50,495 bases of DNA, taken from positions 1 to 50,495 of the forward strand of contig CACGJH010000011.1 of the NCBI GenBank assembly GCA_902573325.1. The letters are read 5' to 3'. The stretch is from an uncultured Alphaproteobacteria bacterium. GTDB lineage: Bacteria; Pseudomonadota; Alphaproteobacteria; HIMB59; GCA-002718135. The translations under genes and the position numbers were made by a program. The notes under the pieces are model-generated. The model saw only the letters and a program-made list of their open reading frames with translations. It searched no databases and had not been told where the DNA came from. How positions within the stretch are numbered: the stretch's first letter is position 1; each line of letters starts with the position of its first letter. Positions 10,488 to 18,941 of the stretch are shown here, piece by piece.

Positions 10488-10840
10488 TAGCTTCCTCTAT
10501 ATGTTGAATAACTCCACGGGGTAATAAGAAGAGGTACATGGTAGTGCTCCTCTTTGCTAATTCCAAATCTAATTATTACGTCATCAAGAAAGAATGGTTC
10601 ATGAAGATTTGTAAATTCCTTAAAATAACTCCCGCAAAGAAATAATAACTCATATTTTCCGAGAATAAAATTCTCTTTACCTAATATAGGTTCATCACAT
10701 CTGCCATCTTCATTGAGAATAAAATTTGAAATTTGAACTTTATTTTCACCTTCAATTTTGAAAAGAGACCCTTTTATGCCAGAACCAGGCTTACCATTAT
10801 AGGTATCCAAAACATGAGTAGTTAAATATCCTTTAGACAT
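10487..10840 (-). CDS. uraH: 5-hydroxyisourate hydrolase (transthyretin-like)
   Basis: Hydrolyses 5-hydroxyisourate to OHCU, the step after PuuD. The 117 residues match the family. The N-terminal signature LTTHVLDTYNGKPG carries His9, HYHVPLL carries His99/His101, and the chain ends with the diagnostic tetrapeptide YRGS. There is no signal peptide, so it is cytoplasmic. It is the first gene of the minus-strand arm, read from the divergent region at 10841-10892. Confidence 0.95.
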   Translation of the reverse strand: MSKGYLTTHVLDTYNGKPGSGIKGSLFKIEGENKVQISNFILNEDGRCDEPILGKENFILGKYELLFLCGSYFKEFTNLHEPFFLDDVIIRFGISKEEHYHVPLLITPWSYSTYRGS

Positions 10841-10892
10841 AATACTTATTCGTTTATACAGTATTTAGCTAAATATTAAATCAAGCATTTTT
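10841..10892. promoter_or_regulatory. Divergent promoter region of the purine locus with a 14-base palindrome
   Basis: The 52 bases between the uraH and puuE starts must hold the promoters for both arms. A perfect palindrome, TATTTAGCTAAATA, lies at 10862-10875. On the minus strand TATAAA (plus-strand 10853-10858) can serve as -10 for uraH, leaving a leader of only a few bases. On the plus strand TATTAA at 10874-10879 is a candidate -10 for puuE. The palindrome overlaps or adjoins both core promoters, a layout expected for an operator that controls both arms. No regulator gene was found in the window. Confidence 0.5.
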
Positions 10893-11804
10893 ATGAAAGA
10901 CAACAGAAACTATATAGGTTACGGAAATAATGACTCTAACTTTTATTGGCCTAATAAATCAAAACTAGCTCTTCAATTTGTTCTGAATTATGAGGAAGGT
11001 GCTGAAAATTCAATAATGAATGGCGATGAAGGATCAGAAACTTTTTTATCAGAAATAATTAATGCAAAGCAAATAATAGGTGCCAGAAATATGAATATGG
11101 AATCAATTTATGAATATGGCTCAAGGAGAGGTTTTTGGAGAATACATAATGAGTTTAAAAAAAGAAAATTACCTTTAACAATATTTGGTGTTGGTATGGC
11201 TTTAGAAAAAAATCCTGATGTTTGTGAACAAATAATTAAATCAAAGTATGAAGTAGCAAGCCATGGTTATAGATGGATAGACTATCAAAATATAAATGAG
11301 GAGGTTGAAAAAGAACATACTATAAAATGTAACAACATTATTAAGGATATTTTTGGATATTTTCCTTCTGGTTGGTATACTGGTAGAACAAGCCCAAATA
11401 CAAGAAATATAATTTTAGATAATACAAATATTATTTACGATAGTGACTCATATGCTGATGATTTACCCTATTGGATAAAAGTAAAAAATAAAAAACATCT
11501 TATTATTCCATACACTCTAGATAATAATGATATGAGATTCTCTACCTTACAAGGTTTTAACACAGGTGAGGATTTTTATAATTACTTAAAAAACTCATTT
11601 GATACATTATACAGAGAAGCAAATGAATTCAATAAACCTAAAATGATGAGTGTGGGTTTACATTGTCGATTAATAGCTAGGCCAGGAAGATTTATGTCTT
11701 TGGTAAAATTTTTGAATTATATTTCTGGTTATAATGATATTTGGATTTGTAAAAGAGAGGAAATTGCCAATCATTGGTATGAAAATTTTAGTGATGAAAA
11801 TTAA
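10893..11804 (+). CDS. puuE: Allantoinase PuuE (polysaccharide-deacetylase fold)
   Basis: Hydrolyses allantoin to allantoate. This is the metal-independent PuuE type, unrelated to classical AllB. The 303 residues have the family start YGNNDSNFYWPNKSKLALQF, the NYEEGAENS block, EVASHGYRWIDYQ (NodB-like His region), GWYTGRTSPNTR, and the C-terminal MSVGLHCRLIARPGR. It opens the plus-strand arm. The end overlaps uraD by 11 bases. Placement beside uraD, alc and allA fits the pathway. Confidence 0.92.
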   Translation: MKDNRNYIGYGNNDSNFYWPNKSKLALQFVLNYEEGAENSIMNGDEGSETFLSEIINAKQIIGARNMNMESIYEYGSRRGFWRIHNEFKKRKLPLTIFGVGMALEKNPDVCEQIIKSKYEVASHGYRWIDYQNINEEVEKEHTIKCNNIIKDIFGYFPSGWYTGRTSPNTRNIILDNTNIIYDSDSYADDLPYWIKVKNKKHLIIPYTLDNNDMRFSTLQGFNTGEDFYNYLKNSFDTLYREANEFNKPKMMSVGLHCRLIARPGRFMSLVKFLNYISGYNDIWICKREEIANHWYENFSDEN

Positions 11805-12303
11805 AGATATAAATAATTATAATTCTGAAAAGTTTATTGATTCTTTTAAAAATATTTATGAAGAATCTAAATTTATAACAAAACATGCTGATAAAAAACG
11901 ACCATTTAAAAATAAAAAAGAAATGATATTAGTTTTTTTAGAATTATTTGATAACTTAGATGAAGAAACTAAAATAAATATAATTAAAAAACATCCTGAT
12001 CTAGCCGATAAAATAAAAATAAATAGAGGTTTGTCCAAATTATCTGATGAAGAACAAACTAGATCTGGTTTAAAAGATTGTTCAGAAAAAGAATTTAACT
12101 TATTTAATGACTTAAATTCAAGGTTTAAAAATAAATTTAACATTCCATTTATTTTTGCAGTTAGAAATAAAAATAAAAATGAAATTATTACAGAGTTTAA
12201 AAGAAGATTAGATAATAATGATTTGAACTTAGAAATAAAAACTTCAATATCGCAAGTAAAAGAAATTGCTAAATTAAGATTAACAGAATTAATTAATGAA
12301 TAA
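11794..12303 (+). CDS. uraD: OHCU decarboxylase
   Basis: Decarboxylates 2-oxo-4-hydroxy-4-carboxy-5-ureidoimidazoline to S-allantoin. The start at 11794 gives 169 residues and places His67 (HPDLADK) and Glu87 (SDEEQ) at the same numbers as the catalytic pair in characterised UraD enzymes; an upstream start would run deeper into puuE. Other family blocks are KKRPFKNKKEM, NIPFIFAVRNKNKNEI and the C-terminal EIAKLRLTELI. It overlaps puuE by 11 bases and alc by 8 bases, so translation is probably coupled. Confidence 0.93.
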   Translation: MKIKDINNYNSEKFIDSFKNIYEESKFITKHADKKRPFKNKKEMILVFLELFDNLDEETKINIIKKHPDLADKIKINRGLSKLSDEEQTRSGLKDCSEKEFNLFNDLNSRFKNKFNIPFIFAVRNKNKNEIITEFKRRLDNNDLNLEIKTSISQVKEIAKLRLTELINE

Positions 12304-13273
12304 GAAATACATTCAAAAAAATTATATAAACTTATGTAGTAAGGTTTTAGGTTCAAAAATTCATAGTTTTTCTGATCAGTTTTTTGGATCAGCATCCAGA
12401 TTGCTTAAAGAAGAGCAGCCAATTTTTAAAGAAGGTGTATATGATAAAAATGGGAAGTGGATGGATGGATGGGAAACAAGAAGAAAAAGAATTGAAGGAA
12501 ATGATAATGTTACTATTAAATTAGGTTTACCTGGAAAAATTAATTTTGCTGAAATAGACACAAGCTATTTTAATGGTAATCAACCCGAATACGCAAGCAT
12601 TGATGCTTGTTATTTTGAAAAAAATAAATTTAATTGGGTAAATATTTTATCAAAAAGGAAACTTAATCCAAATTATCTTCATGGTTTTAAAACTCAACAG
12701 AATAATAAAGTTTTTAACTTCATAAGATTGAACATCTATCCAGACGGAGGAGTTGCAAGATTAAAATTATTAGGAAATTTAGATGTATCAAAATTAAAAT
12801 TTCCAAATAAAAAATTTGATTTACTTAGCATCCTTAATGGTTCAAAAATTGTGGCATGTAGTGATGAACATTTTGGAAAGGCAGAAAATTTACTACTTCC
12901 ATTTAAATCTAAAAATATGGGCAATGGTTGGGAAACTAAAAGAAGAAGAGGATCAGGATATGACTGGGTTATAATTAAACTTGGCAAACCTGGTTTAATT
13001 GAAAAGTTTAATATTGAAACTCATTATTTTAAAGGTAATTATCCGTCTCATTGCTCAGTACAAGGTCTTTATTCAATAAAAAATATAAATATAAGTAAAT
13101 TAATAAATGAAAGCAAAAATTGGAAATTTTTGATAAAAAATAAAAATCTTAAACCTAATTCATCATTAAAAATTAACTCAACTAAACAGATTAAAAAAAT
13201 AAATTATTTGAAGTTAAATATTTATCCTGACGGTGGTATTTCACGGATCAGGGCAATTGGAAAGTTTTTGTGA
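12296..13273 (+). CDS. alc: Allantoicase
   Basis: Hydrolyses allantoate to ureidoglycolate and urea. The 325 residues contain two homologous allantoicase repeats. The first shows DGWETRRKR, TIKLGLPGKINFAEIDTSYF and LNIYPDGGVARLKLLG; the second shows NGWETKRRRG, IIKLGKPGLIEKFNIETHYF and LNIYPDGGISRIRAIG. Each repeat has the DxSxF/ETxxF and YPDGG signatures. The start overlaps uraD by 8 bases and the TGA stop overlaps the GTG start of allA by 4 bases. Confidence 0.94.
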   Translation: MNKKYIQKNYINLCSKVLGSKIHSFSDQFFGSASRLLKEEQPIFKEGVYDKNGKWMDGWETRRKRIEGNDNVTIKLGLPGKINFAEIDTSYFNGNQPEYASIDACYFEKNKFNWVNILSKRKLNPNYLHGFKTQQNNKVFNFIRLNIYPDGGVARLKLLGNLDVSKLKFPNKKFDLLSILNGSKIVACSDEHFGKAENLLLPFKSKNMGNGWETKRRRGSGYDWVIIKLGKPGLIEKFNIETHYFKGNYPSHCSVQGLYSIKNINISKLINESKNWKFLIKNKNLKPNSSLKINSTKQIKKINYLKLNIYPDGGISRIRAIGKFL

Positions 13274-13764
13274 ACTATAAAATAAAGAATATTAGTAAAG
13301 ATAATTTCAAAAATTATGGTGATTTAATTACAACATCTAATAAAAATTATGAAAGTATTAATAAAAATACAACTGATAGTTTTTTTGATTTAGCAAATAT
13401 TCAAATAATTGGTGATGACAAAAGATCTAGATTAAATATTTTTCAAGCAAAGAAAAGAAACTTTCCATTAAAAATTAACATGTTAGAAAATCACCCCTTT
13501 AGTTCTCAAGTATTTCTTCCGTTTAATGCTACAGGTTTTTTAGTTTTAGTTGCTCCAATAGGTAACAAACCTAAAATTGATTTAATTGAAATATTCAAAG
13601 TAAGCGGTGGTGATGGTATAAATTTTAATCCCAAAGTATGGCATTTTCCTCTAATATCTCTTGAGAATGAAAAATATATTACCATTGATAAAAAAGATGC
13701 GGATAATAATATTGAGATTTATAATTTTGAACAATCAGAAATATTTGAATTAAATTATGAGTGA
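13270..13764 (+). CDS. allA: Ureidoglycolate lyase
   Basis: Cleaves ureidoglycolate to glyoxylate and urea, the last step of the pathway. It starts with GTG within a GTGA overlap with alc. The 164 residues match AllA: INMLENHPFSSQVFLPFNATGFLVLVAP corresponds to the ERHPxxSQxFxP block, and GGDGINFNPKVWHFPL to the GvxYxxGvWHhPL block. Glyoxylate made here could be assimilated by the malyl-CoA lyase encoded at 40485-41423. Confidence 0.9.
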   Translation: MNYKIKNISKDNFKNYGDLITTSNKNYESINKNTTDSFFDLANIQIIGDDKRSRLNIFQAKKRNFPLKINMLENHPFSSQVFLPFNATGFLVLVAPIGNKPKIDLIEIFKVSGGDGINFNPKVWHFPLISLENEKYITIDKKDADNNIEIYNFEQSEIFELNYE

Positions 13765-15262
13765 TACAATATTAAATATAGAAAATATTACAAAATCTTT
13801 TCCAAGAGTAATTGCAAATAAAAAGGTTACTTTTGATATTAAAAAAAATGCAGTTCATGCAATTTTAGGAGAAAATGGAGCAGGGAAATCTACGTTGGTA
13901 AAAATTTTATATGGTCTCTTAGAACCAGATGAAGGAAATATTAAATTAAATAATAAGGATTTTAAAGTTAATTCCCCGGCAGAAGCAAGGAAACAAGGAA
14001 TAGGAATGGTATTTCAGCATTTTTCTTTATTTGATTCTTTATCAGTAAAAGAAAATTTAATTTTAGGAATTGATGAAAAGATGTCTTATTCAGATTTAGA
14101 AGATAAACTAGAAAATATAAGCTCAAGATATAATCTCCCCTTAGATTTAGATGCTCCAATTACTGCTTTATCAGCTGGAGAAAAACAACGTGTAGAAATT
14201 GTAAGAATTTTATTACAAGACCCTCAGATACTTATTATGGACGAACCAACTTCAGTCTTAACACCACAAGAAGTTGAAAGTTTGTTTGTAACATTAAATG
14301 CACTCGTCAAAGAAGGTCGTACAATATTATATATCACTCATAAACTCGAAGAAGTAATATCAATATGTGATACAGTTACAATAATGAGAAGTGGTGAAAT
14401 TATAGACACTTCAAGCACTTCCAATCAAACAGCAAAAACACTGGCAACAAAAATGCTAGGACAAAAATTAGATGATTTAAAAACTAATTATGGGCATATA
14501 AAAGATGAAGTTAACTTTGAAGTAAAAAATATTTCATGTGATTTTAATGATCCATTTTTAACAGACCTTAAAAATATTTCTTTTCAAGTTAGAGTGGGTG
14601 AAATTTATGGCATCGCTGGTGTTGCTGGTAATGGACAATCAGAATTAATGGACATTTTAACAGGGGAAAATATAAATATTAAATCTGGATCAATTACTTT
14701 TGATAGTAAAAAAATTGAAAAGTATGGACCACAAAAAAGAAGAGATTTATCTATTTCTTTTGTTCCCGAGAATAGACTGGGTCATAGTGCAGTACCTGAG
14801 TTAAGTTTGTCTGAAAATATTCTTTTAAGTCAATTTCCAAAAAATAATTTTATTAAAAATGGTATAATATTGAAAAATAATGTTGATGATTTTGCGAATA
14901 ATGTAATTAATGAATTTAAAGTTATTACACCTGGAAATGACGCCAAAGCATCAAGTTTATCTGGAGGAAATTTACAAAAATACGTCATAGGTAGAGAAAT
15001 ATCATCTAAGCCAAACATATTAATTATTTCACATCCAACTTGGGGGATAGATGCCGGTGCTGAGCATTCCATAAGAGAGTCTTTGATAGAATTATCTCAA
15101 AATGGCACATCAATAATTGTTATTTCTCAAGATTTAGATGAATTGATAGAAATTACTCATAAAATATCTGTTATTTATGATGGAAAATTATCCAAACCTT
15201 TTAAAACTAGTGAAGTAGAAATAGAAAAATTAGGATTATTGATGGGTGGAAAAAATGAATAG
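13757..15262 (+). CDS. Nucleoside/purine ABC transporter, duplicated ATP-binding protein
   Basis: 501-residue sugar/nucleoside-type ABC ATPase with two nucleotide-binding domains. The N-terminal half has Walker A GENGAGKST, signature LSAGEKQRVEI and Walker B ILIMDEPTS. The C-terminal half has a degenerate Walker A (GVAGNGQSE), signature LSGGNLQKYVIGREI and a Walker B-like ILIISHPTWGID where the usual DEPT is altered, common in this subfamily. Relatives are YufO/NupA/BmpB-type nucleoside importers. It overlaps allA by 8 bases and is followed by two permeases and a BMP binding protein. Substrate (nucleoside, purine base or allantoin-like ureide) is inferred from the operon. Confidence 0.9.
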   Translation: MSDTILNIENITKSFPRVIANKKVTFDIKKNAVHAILGENGAGKSTLVKILYGLLEPDEGNIKLNNKDFKVNSPAEARKQGIGMVFQHFSLFDSLSVKENLILGIDEKMSYSDLEDKLENISSRYNLPLDLDAPITALSAGEKQRVEIVRILLQDPQILIMDEPTSVLTPQEVESLFVTLNALVKEGRTILYITHKLEEVISICDTVTIMRSGEIIDTSSTSNQTAKTLATKMLGQKLDDLKTNYGHIKDEVNFEVKNISCDFNDPFLTDLKNISFQVRVGEIYGIAGVAGNGQSELMDILTGENINIKSGSITFDSKKIEKYGPQKRRDLSISFVPENRLGHSAVPELSLSENILLSQFPKNNFIKNGIILKNNVDDFANNVINEFKVITPGNDAKASSLSGGNLQKYVIGREISSKPNILIISHPTWGIDAGAEHSIRESLIELSQNGTSIIVISQDLDELIEITHKISVIYDGKLSKPFKTSEVEIEKLGLLMGGKNE

Positions 15263-16328
15263 TTTATTTCCCTCTATAGTTTCTCGCTCACAAAGTTCGG
15301 GTCTAATGAATTTTTTTGTTCCCATAATATCTATTGTTTTAACCTTAATTACAGGTTCAATTATTTTTATTCTTCTTGGTTTTGATCCAGTTTATGCATT
15401 GTATACGTTTTTTATTTCACCTATTTCTTCAACCTACGGTATTTCTGAATTGTTTGTAAAAGCAACTCCTTTAGCCTTAATTGCAATTGGTCTCTCATAT
15501 TGTTTTAAGAATAATATTTATAATATTGGAGCTGAAGGACAACTTACCATGGGTGCAATTTTTGGTGGAGGTATAGGAATATTATTTCATGATACAAATG
15601 CTTTCTGGTTGTTGCCATTAATGATTTTTGCAGGAGCAATTGGAGGAGCATTGTGGGGTTTAATACCTGCTATTTTAAAAACAAAATTTAATACAAATGA
15701 AATTTTAACAAGTTTAATGTTAGTTTATGTTGCTTTATTTATTTTAGATTATTTAGTAGTGGGACCTTGGAAAGATCCATTTGGTTATAGTTTTCCTAAA
15801 TCAAGACCATTTAGTGAATCTGGAAGAATGCCGCTGTTATTTGATGGTTTGAGGGTGCACTTTGGACTAATTATAACGCTATTTTTAATTTTTGTATCTT
15901 GGTTTATATTTTCAAAAACTATTTTTGGCTTTCAATTAAAAGTATCCGGTTACAGCCCCAAAGCTGCTAGATATGCTGGTTTTAATCAAACAACTTTAGT
16001 TTTTTTTGCTTTTGCAATTTGTGGCGCTTTTGCAGGTATTGCAGGTTTAGCTGAAGTATCTGGTCCAATTGGATTATTATATAGAGATATTTCTCCAAAT
16101 TATGGATTTACTGCAATTATCGTTGCTTTTTTAGGTAGACTTCACCCAATTGGTATTATTTTTGCATCTTTAGTTATCGCTCTTACTTATCTTGGTGCTG
16201 AAGACGCACAATTGTTTTTACAAATACCTTCAGCAGTAGGTTTTATATTTCAGGGCTTGGTTTTATTTTATTTATTAGGTGCAGAATTACTAATTAACTA
16301 TAAATTAACTTACAAAAAATTATTATGA
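15255..16328 (+). CDS. Nucleoside-type ABC transporter permease 1
   Basis: Inner-membrane permease of the BPD_transp_2 family (YufP/NupB type). The ATG at 15255 is chosen over the GTG at 15246 because GGTGGA lies just upstream as a ribosome binding site; this gives 357 residues. Family blocks are ISELFVKATPLALIAIGLSYCF, NIYNIGAEGQLTMGAIFGGGIG and KTKFNTNEILTSLMLVYVAL (EI/NEIL region), with about eight to ten hydrophobic segments. It overlaps the ATPase gene by 8 bases and the next permease by 4 (ATGA). Confidence 0.88.
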   Translation: MNSLFPSIVSRSQSSGLMNFFVPIISIVLTLITGSIIFILLGFDPVYALYTFFISPISSTYGISELFVKATPLALIAIGLSYCFKNNIYNIGAEGQLTMGAIFGGGIGILFHDTNAFWLLPLMIFAGAIGGALWGLIPAILKTKFNTNEILTSLMLVYVALFILDYLVVGPWKDPFGYSFPKSRPFSESGRMPLLFDGLRVHFGLIITLFLIFVSWFIFSKTIFGFQLKVSGYSPKAARYAGFNQTTLVFFAFAICGAFAGIAGLAEVSGPIGLLYRDISPNYGFTAIIVAFLGRLHPIGIIFASLVIALTYLGAEDAQLFLQIPSAVGFIFQGLVLFYLLGAELLINYKLTYKKLL

Positions 16329-17194
16329 ATTTAGATTTAATACTTGGAATATTACAAATTGTTTTAATTGCAACAACACCTCTAGTTTTTGCTGGTATAG
16401 GTGAGTTAGTTACAGAAAAATCTGGAGTATTAAATTTAGGTGTAGAAGGAATGATGTTGGTAGGAGCAGTGTCCGCTTTTATTATCTTAGTAATTACCGG
16501 AAGTTATTTTTTAGCTTTTTTTGTATCTATATTATCTGGAATTATCATGTCTGGCTTATTTGCTTTTTTAGTTCTATTTTTAATGTCAAATCAAATTGCT
16601 ACAGGATTAGCATTAACTATTTTTGGAATAGGTCTTAGTTCGATGCTTGGCAAACAATATATTGGAACACCAATTGATGGTCTTTCACCATGGTTTTTTG
16701 TTATATTTTCTTTCTTAATTGTTTTTTTGGTTAGTTATTTTTTTTACAAAACTAAAGCTGGTTTGATTTTAAGAGCAGTAGGGGAATCTCATAATTCTGC
16801 ACATGCATTAGGATATAGCGTTATTAAAATTAGATTTTTATCAATTTTATTTGGAGGCTCTATGTGTGCTCTAGCAGGATCATATATTTCAATTTGTTAT
16901 GCTCCAATGTGGCAAGAGGGTATGACAGCTGGACGAGGATGGATAGCATTAGCTTTAGTTGTATTTGCAACCTGGAAACCAGAAAGAGTACTTATTGGAG
17001 CTTATATATTTGGAGGTGTAACTATTCTTCAAATGAATCTTCAGGCTTTAGGTTTAAGATTCCCTGGTCAATTTTTTAGCATGGCGCCATATGTTGCAAC
17101 TATTATAGTATTAGTGTTAATTTCTAGTAATAAATTAAGGATAAAACTTAGCGCACCAGCTTCATTAACTATTCCTTTTTATAAAGGCAGATAA
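16325..17194 (+). CDS. Nucleoside-type ABC transporter permease 2
   Basis: Second BPD_transp_2 permease (YufQ/NupC type), 289 residues. Family blocks are TTPLVFAGIGELVTEKSGVLNLGVEGMMLVGA near the N terminus, GLILRAVGESHNSAHALGYSV (the cytoplasmic loop contacting the ATPase), and MTAGRGWIALALVVFATWKPERV. It is strongly hydrophobic throughout. The start is in an ATGA overlap with permease 1. The 106-base gap before the binding-protein gene allows separate, stronger expression of the binding protein. Confidence 0.88.
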   Translation: MNLDLILGILQIVLIATTPLVFAGIGELVTEKSGVLNLGVEGMMLVGAVSAFIILVITGSYFLAFFVSILSGIIMSGLFAFLVLFLMSNQIATGLALTIFGIGLSSMLGKQYIGTPIDGLSPWFFVIFSFLIVFLVSYFFYKTKAGLILRAVGESHNSAHALGYSVIKIRFLSILFGGSMCALAGSYISICYAPMWQEGMTAGRGWIALALVVFATWKPERVLIGAYIFGGVTILQMNLQALGLRFPGQFFSMAPYVATIIVLVLISSNKLRIKLSAPASLTIPFYKGR

Positions 17195-17300
17195 ATATCC
17201 ACTTTTTTTTTTCTATAAACATATAGAATTATTGATCAAACCCTTTTGTATATATTAAGTATATAGCTGAGTAATCGTTATATTAGCAGGTGAGGTTAAA
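17195..17300 (+). promoter_or_regulatory. Intergenic region before the BMP gene with inverted repeat and ribosome binding site
   Basis: Holds a run of T at 17203-17212 and a perfect 7-base inverted repeat (TTCTATA/TATAGAA, loop AACA) at 17211-17228. The repeat follows the T-run instead of preceding it, so it is not a normal intrinsic terminator for the upstream operon and could be an operator or processing hairpin. TTGATC at 17232-17237 with AT-rich hexamers near 17251-17258 could be a promoter, but spacing is poor. A strong ribosome binding site (AGGTGAGG) lies at 17288-17295, ahead of the ATG at 17301. Confidence 0.35.
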
Positions 17301-18368
17301 ATGATTAGAATAATAACTTTTTTATCTACTTTTTTGGTATTTGCATTTGGTTCAGCATATGCAGACCCTAAAAAAGTTGGATTTATATACATAGGTCCTC
17401 CAGGTGATCATGGTTGGACATACATGCATGATGTAGGTAGAAAATATATGGAGAGCCAACTTGGTGACTCTATTACCACTACTTATCTTGAAAATATTCC
17501 TGAAAACGCAGATGCAGTGAGAGCAATCCGAAAACTAGCAGACTCAGGACATGATTTAATATTTACAACGTCTTTCAACTATATGGATCAGACACATGAA
17601 GTAGCTAAGGATTTTCCTGATATAAAATTTGAACACGCTACTGGGTATATCCAAGCAGATAACGTTGCAACTTATTCAGCTAGATTTTACGAAGGTAGAA
17701 TGATTGAAGGGCATATTGCCGGTCATATGACTGAAACTAATACTATTGGTTATATAGCTTCATTCCCTATTCCTGAAGTTGTAAGAGGAATTAATGCATT
17801 TTATTTAGCGGCTTCAAAAGTAAATCCAGATATCAAAATGAAAATTATTTGGGTATTTACTTGGTACGACCCAGGTAAAGAAGCTGATGCAGCTAATACA
17901 TTAATTAATCAAGGAGCTGACATAATTGTTCAGCATACTGACACATATGCTCCTTGCCAAGCTGCTCAAAAAGCGGGTGTTTATGCATTTGGTCAAGCTT
18001 CAAACCAAGAAGAATTTTGTCCTGATGCACATTTAACTTCAATTGAAGATATTTGGGGCCCTTACTATGCTGAAAGAGCAAAAGCTGTTGTGGACGGCAC
18101 TTGGTCTTCTGGTGATACTTGGGATGGTATGGATAAAGGTATGGTTGTAATGTCACCATATAATACTAAACTTATGCCAGCAAGTTTAATTCAAGAAGCA
18201 GTAAATATGGAAGTTGGAATTAAAGATGGAACTATTCATCCTTTCACTGGTCCAATTTACAATCAAGCTGGCGAGCTTGTGGTTCCTGAAGGTGAAGTAG
18301 CGCCTGATGGAATGTTACTTGGAATGAACTTTTATGTTCAAGGTATTGACGGCGAAGTACCACAATAA
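17301..18368 (+). CDS. BMP-family periplasmic substrate-binding protein
   Basis: Periplasmic binding protein of the basic membrane protein/PnrA family that delivers nucleosides or related compounds to the ABC permeases encoded upstream. It has a clear signal peptide (MIRIITFLSTFLVFAFGSAYA, cleavage after AYA) with no lipobox Cys, so it is soluble in the periplasm. The mature part starts KKVGFIYIGPPGDHGWTYMHD, matching the BMP start. Other blocks are FEHATGYIQADNVATYSARFYEGR and IGYIASFPIPEVVRGINAF. The 355-residue length is normal. Base composition is less AT-biased than in neighbours, as expected for a highly expressed gene. It is followed by a hairpin at 18382-18412. Confidence 0.92.
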   Translation: MIRIITFLSTFLVFAFGSAYADPKKVGFIYIGPPGDHGWTYMHDVGRKYMESQLGDSITTTYLENIPENADAVRAIRKLADSGHDLIFTTSFNYMDQTHEVAKDFPDIKFEHATGYIQADNVATYSARFYEGRMIEGHIAGHMTETNTIGYIASFPIPEVVRGINAFYLAASKVNPDIKMKIIWVFTWYDPGKEADAANTLINQGADIIVQHTDTYAPCQAAQKAGVYAFGQASNQEEFCPDAHLTSIEDIWGPYYAERAKAVVDGTWSSGDTWDGMDKGMVVMSPYNTKLMPASLIQEAVNMEVGIKDGTIHPFTGPIYNQAGELVVPEGEVAPDGMLLGMNFYVQGIDGEVPQ

Positions 18369-18381
18369 TTAAAATTCTTAT

Positions 18382-18412
18382 AACCCTCTCTCTTTTAAAG
18401 AGAGAGAGGTTT
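18382..18412 (+). terminator. Hairpin after the BMP gene
   Basis: A near-perfect inverted repeat (left arm AACCCTCTCTCTTT, right arm AAAGAGAGAGAGGTT) with a very short loop lies 13 bases after the BMP stop. It is much more GC-rich than its surroundings. Only a weak T-rich tract follows, so it could be a leaky terminator or a 3'-end stabilising hairpin that separates the abundant binding-protein message from the phosphoribosyltransferase gene. Confidence 0.6.
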
Positions 18413-18437
18413 AATTCTTAATTTCAAAGGAAGATTT

Positions 18438-18941
18438 ATGTCTGATTTACACATTAGTTGGGACGAATATAGAAGTAAAACAGAAGATTTAGCAAAACAA
18501 ATTCATAAGGATGGATGGCAATTTAATCAGGTTGTATGCATCGCAAAAGGAGGTATGAGAGTAGGGGATGTAATGGCAAGAATATTCGATGTTCCTTTAG
18601 CAATTCTTTCTGTTGAATCATATAAAGGTGAGGGAGTAAAAAATAAAAGAGGTGCAATCACATTTTCAAGAGATTTAGCAAAAACAAGCCCTAACATTGG
18701 ATCAAAAGTTTTAATAGTAGATGATTTGGCAGACTCAGGAATTACTCTTAAAAAAAGTATTGATTGGTTAAATCATACTTATGGTTTTTATATAGATGAA
18801 CCAATAAGAACTGGAGTTTTGTTTTATAAGTCAGTATCTTCGTTTAAACCAAATTATTATGTTGATTATTTAGAAGATTCTCCTTGGATACATATGCCTT
18901 ATGAGGTTTATGAAACTATGAAACCAGAAGAACTTGGTTAA
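18438..18941 (+). CDS. Purine phosphoribosyltransferase (xanthine/guanine/hypoxanthine type)
   Basis: Type I phosphoribosyltransferase of 167 residues. The PRPP-binding loop is VLIVDDLADSGITL near residues 94-107; the N-terminal VVCIAKGGMRVGDVMARIFDVPLA and the hood-side SPWIHMPYEVYE match Gpt/Hpt1-like (COG2236) enzymes. It would convert imported purine bases plus PRPP to nucleotides, so the operon encodes both salvage and degradation. A ribosome binding site AAAGGAAG lies just upstream. The exact base preference cannot be read from sequence. It shares a TTAA with the stop of the convergent nitroreductase gene. Confidence 0.85.
   Translation: MSDLHISWDEYRSKTEDLAKQIHKDGWQFNQVVCIAKGGMRVGDVMARIFDVPLAILSVESYKGEGVKNKRGAITFSRDLAKTSPNIGSKVLIVDDLADSGITLKKSIDWLNHTYGFYIDEPIRTGVLFYKSVSSFKPNYYVDYLEDSPWIHMPYEVYETMKPEELG

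Noticed and set aside
11856-12395. Long minus-strand reading frame (179 codons) opposite uraD and the start of alc
   Set aside because: It is antisense to two well-supported purine genes; its hydrophobic composition is the expected reverse complement of Lys/Asn/Glu-rich coding sequence.
17211-17228. Intrinsic terminator after the permease genes
   Set aside because: The T-run lies before the inverted repeat on the coding strand, so the order is wrong for an intrinsic terminator.
17905-18159. Minus-strand frame opposite the BMP gene
   Set aside because: Gln/His/Leu-rich shadow inside a strongly supported periplasmic binding protein gene.
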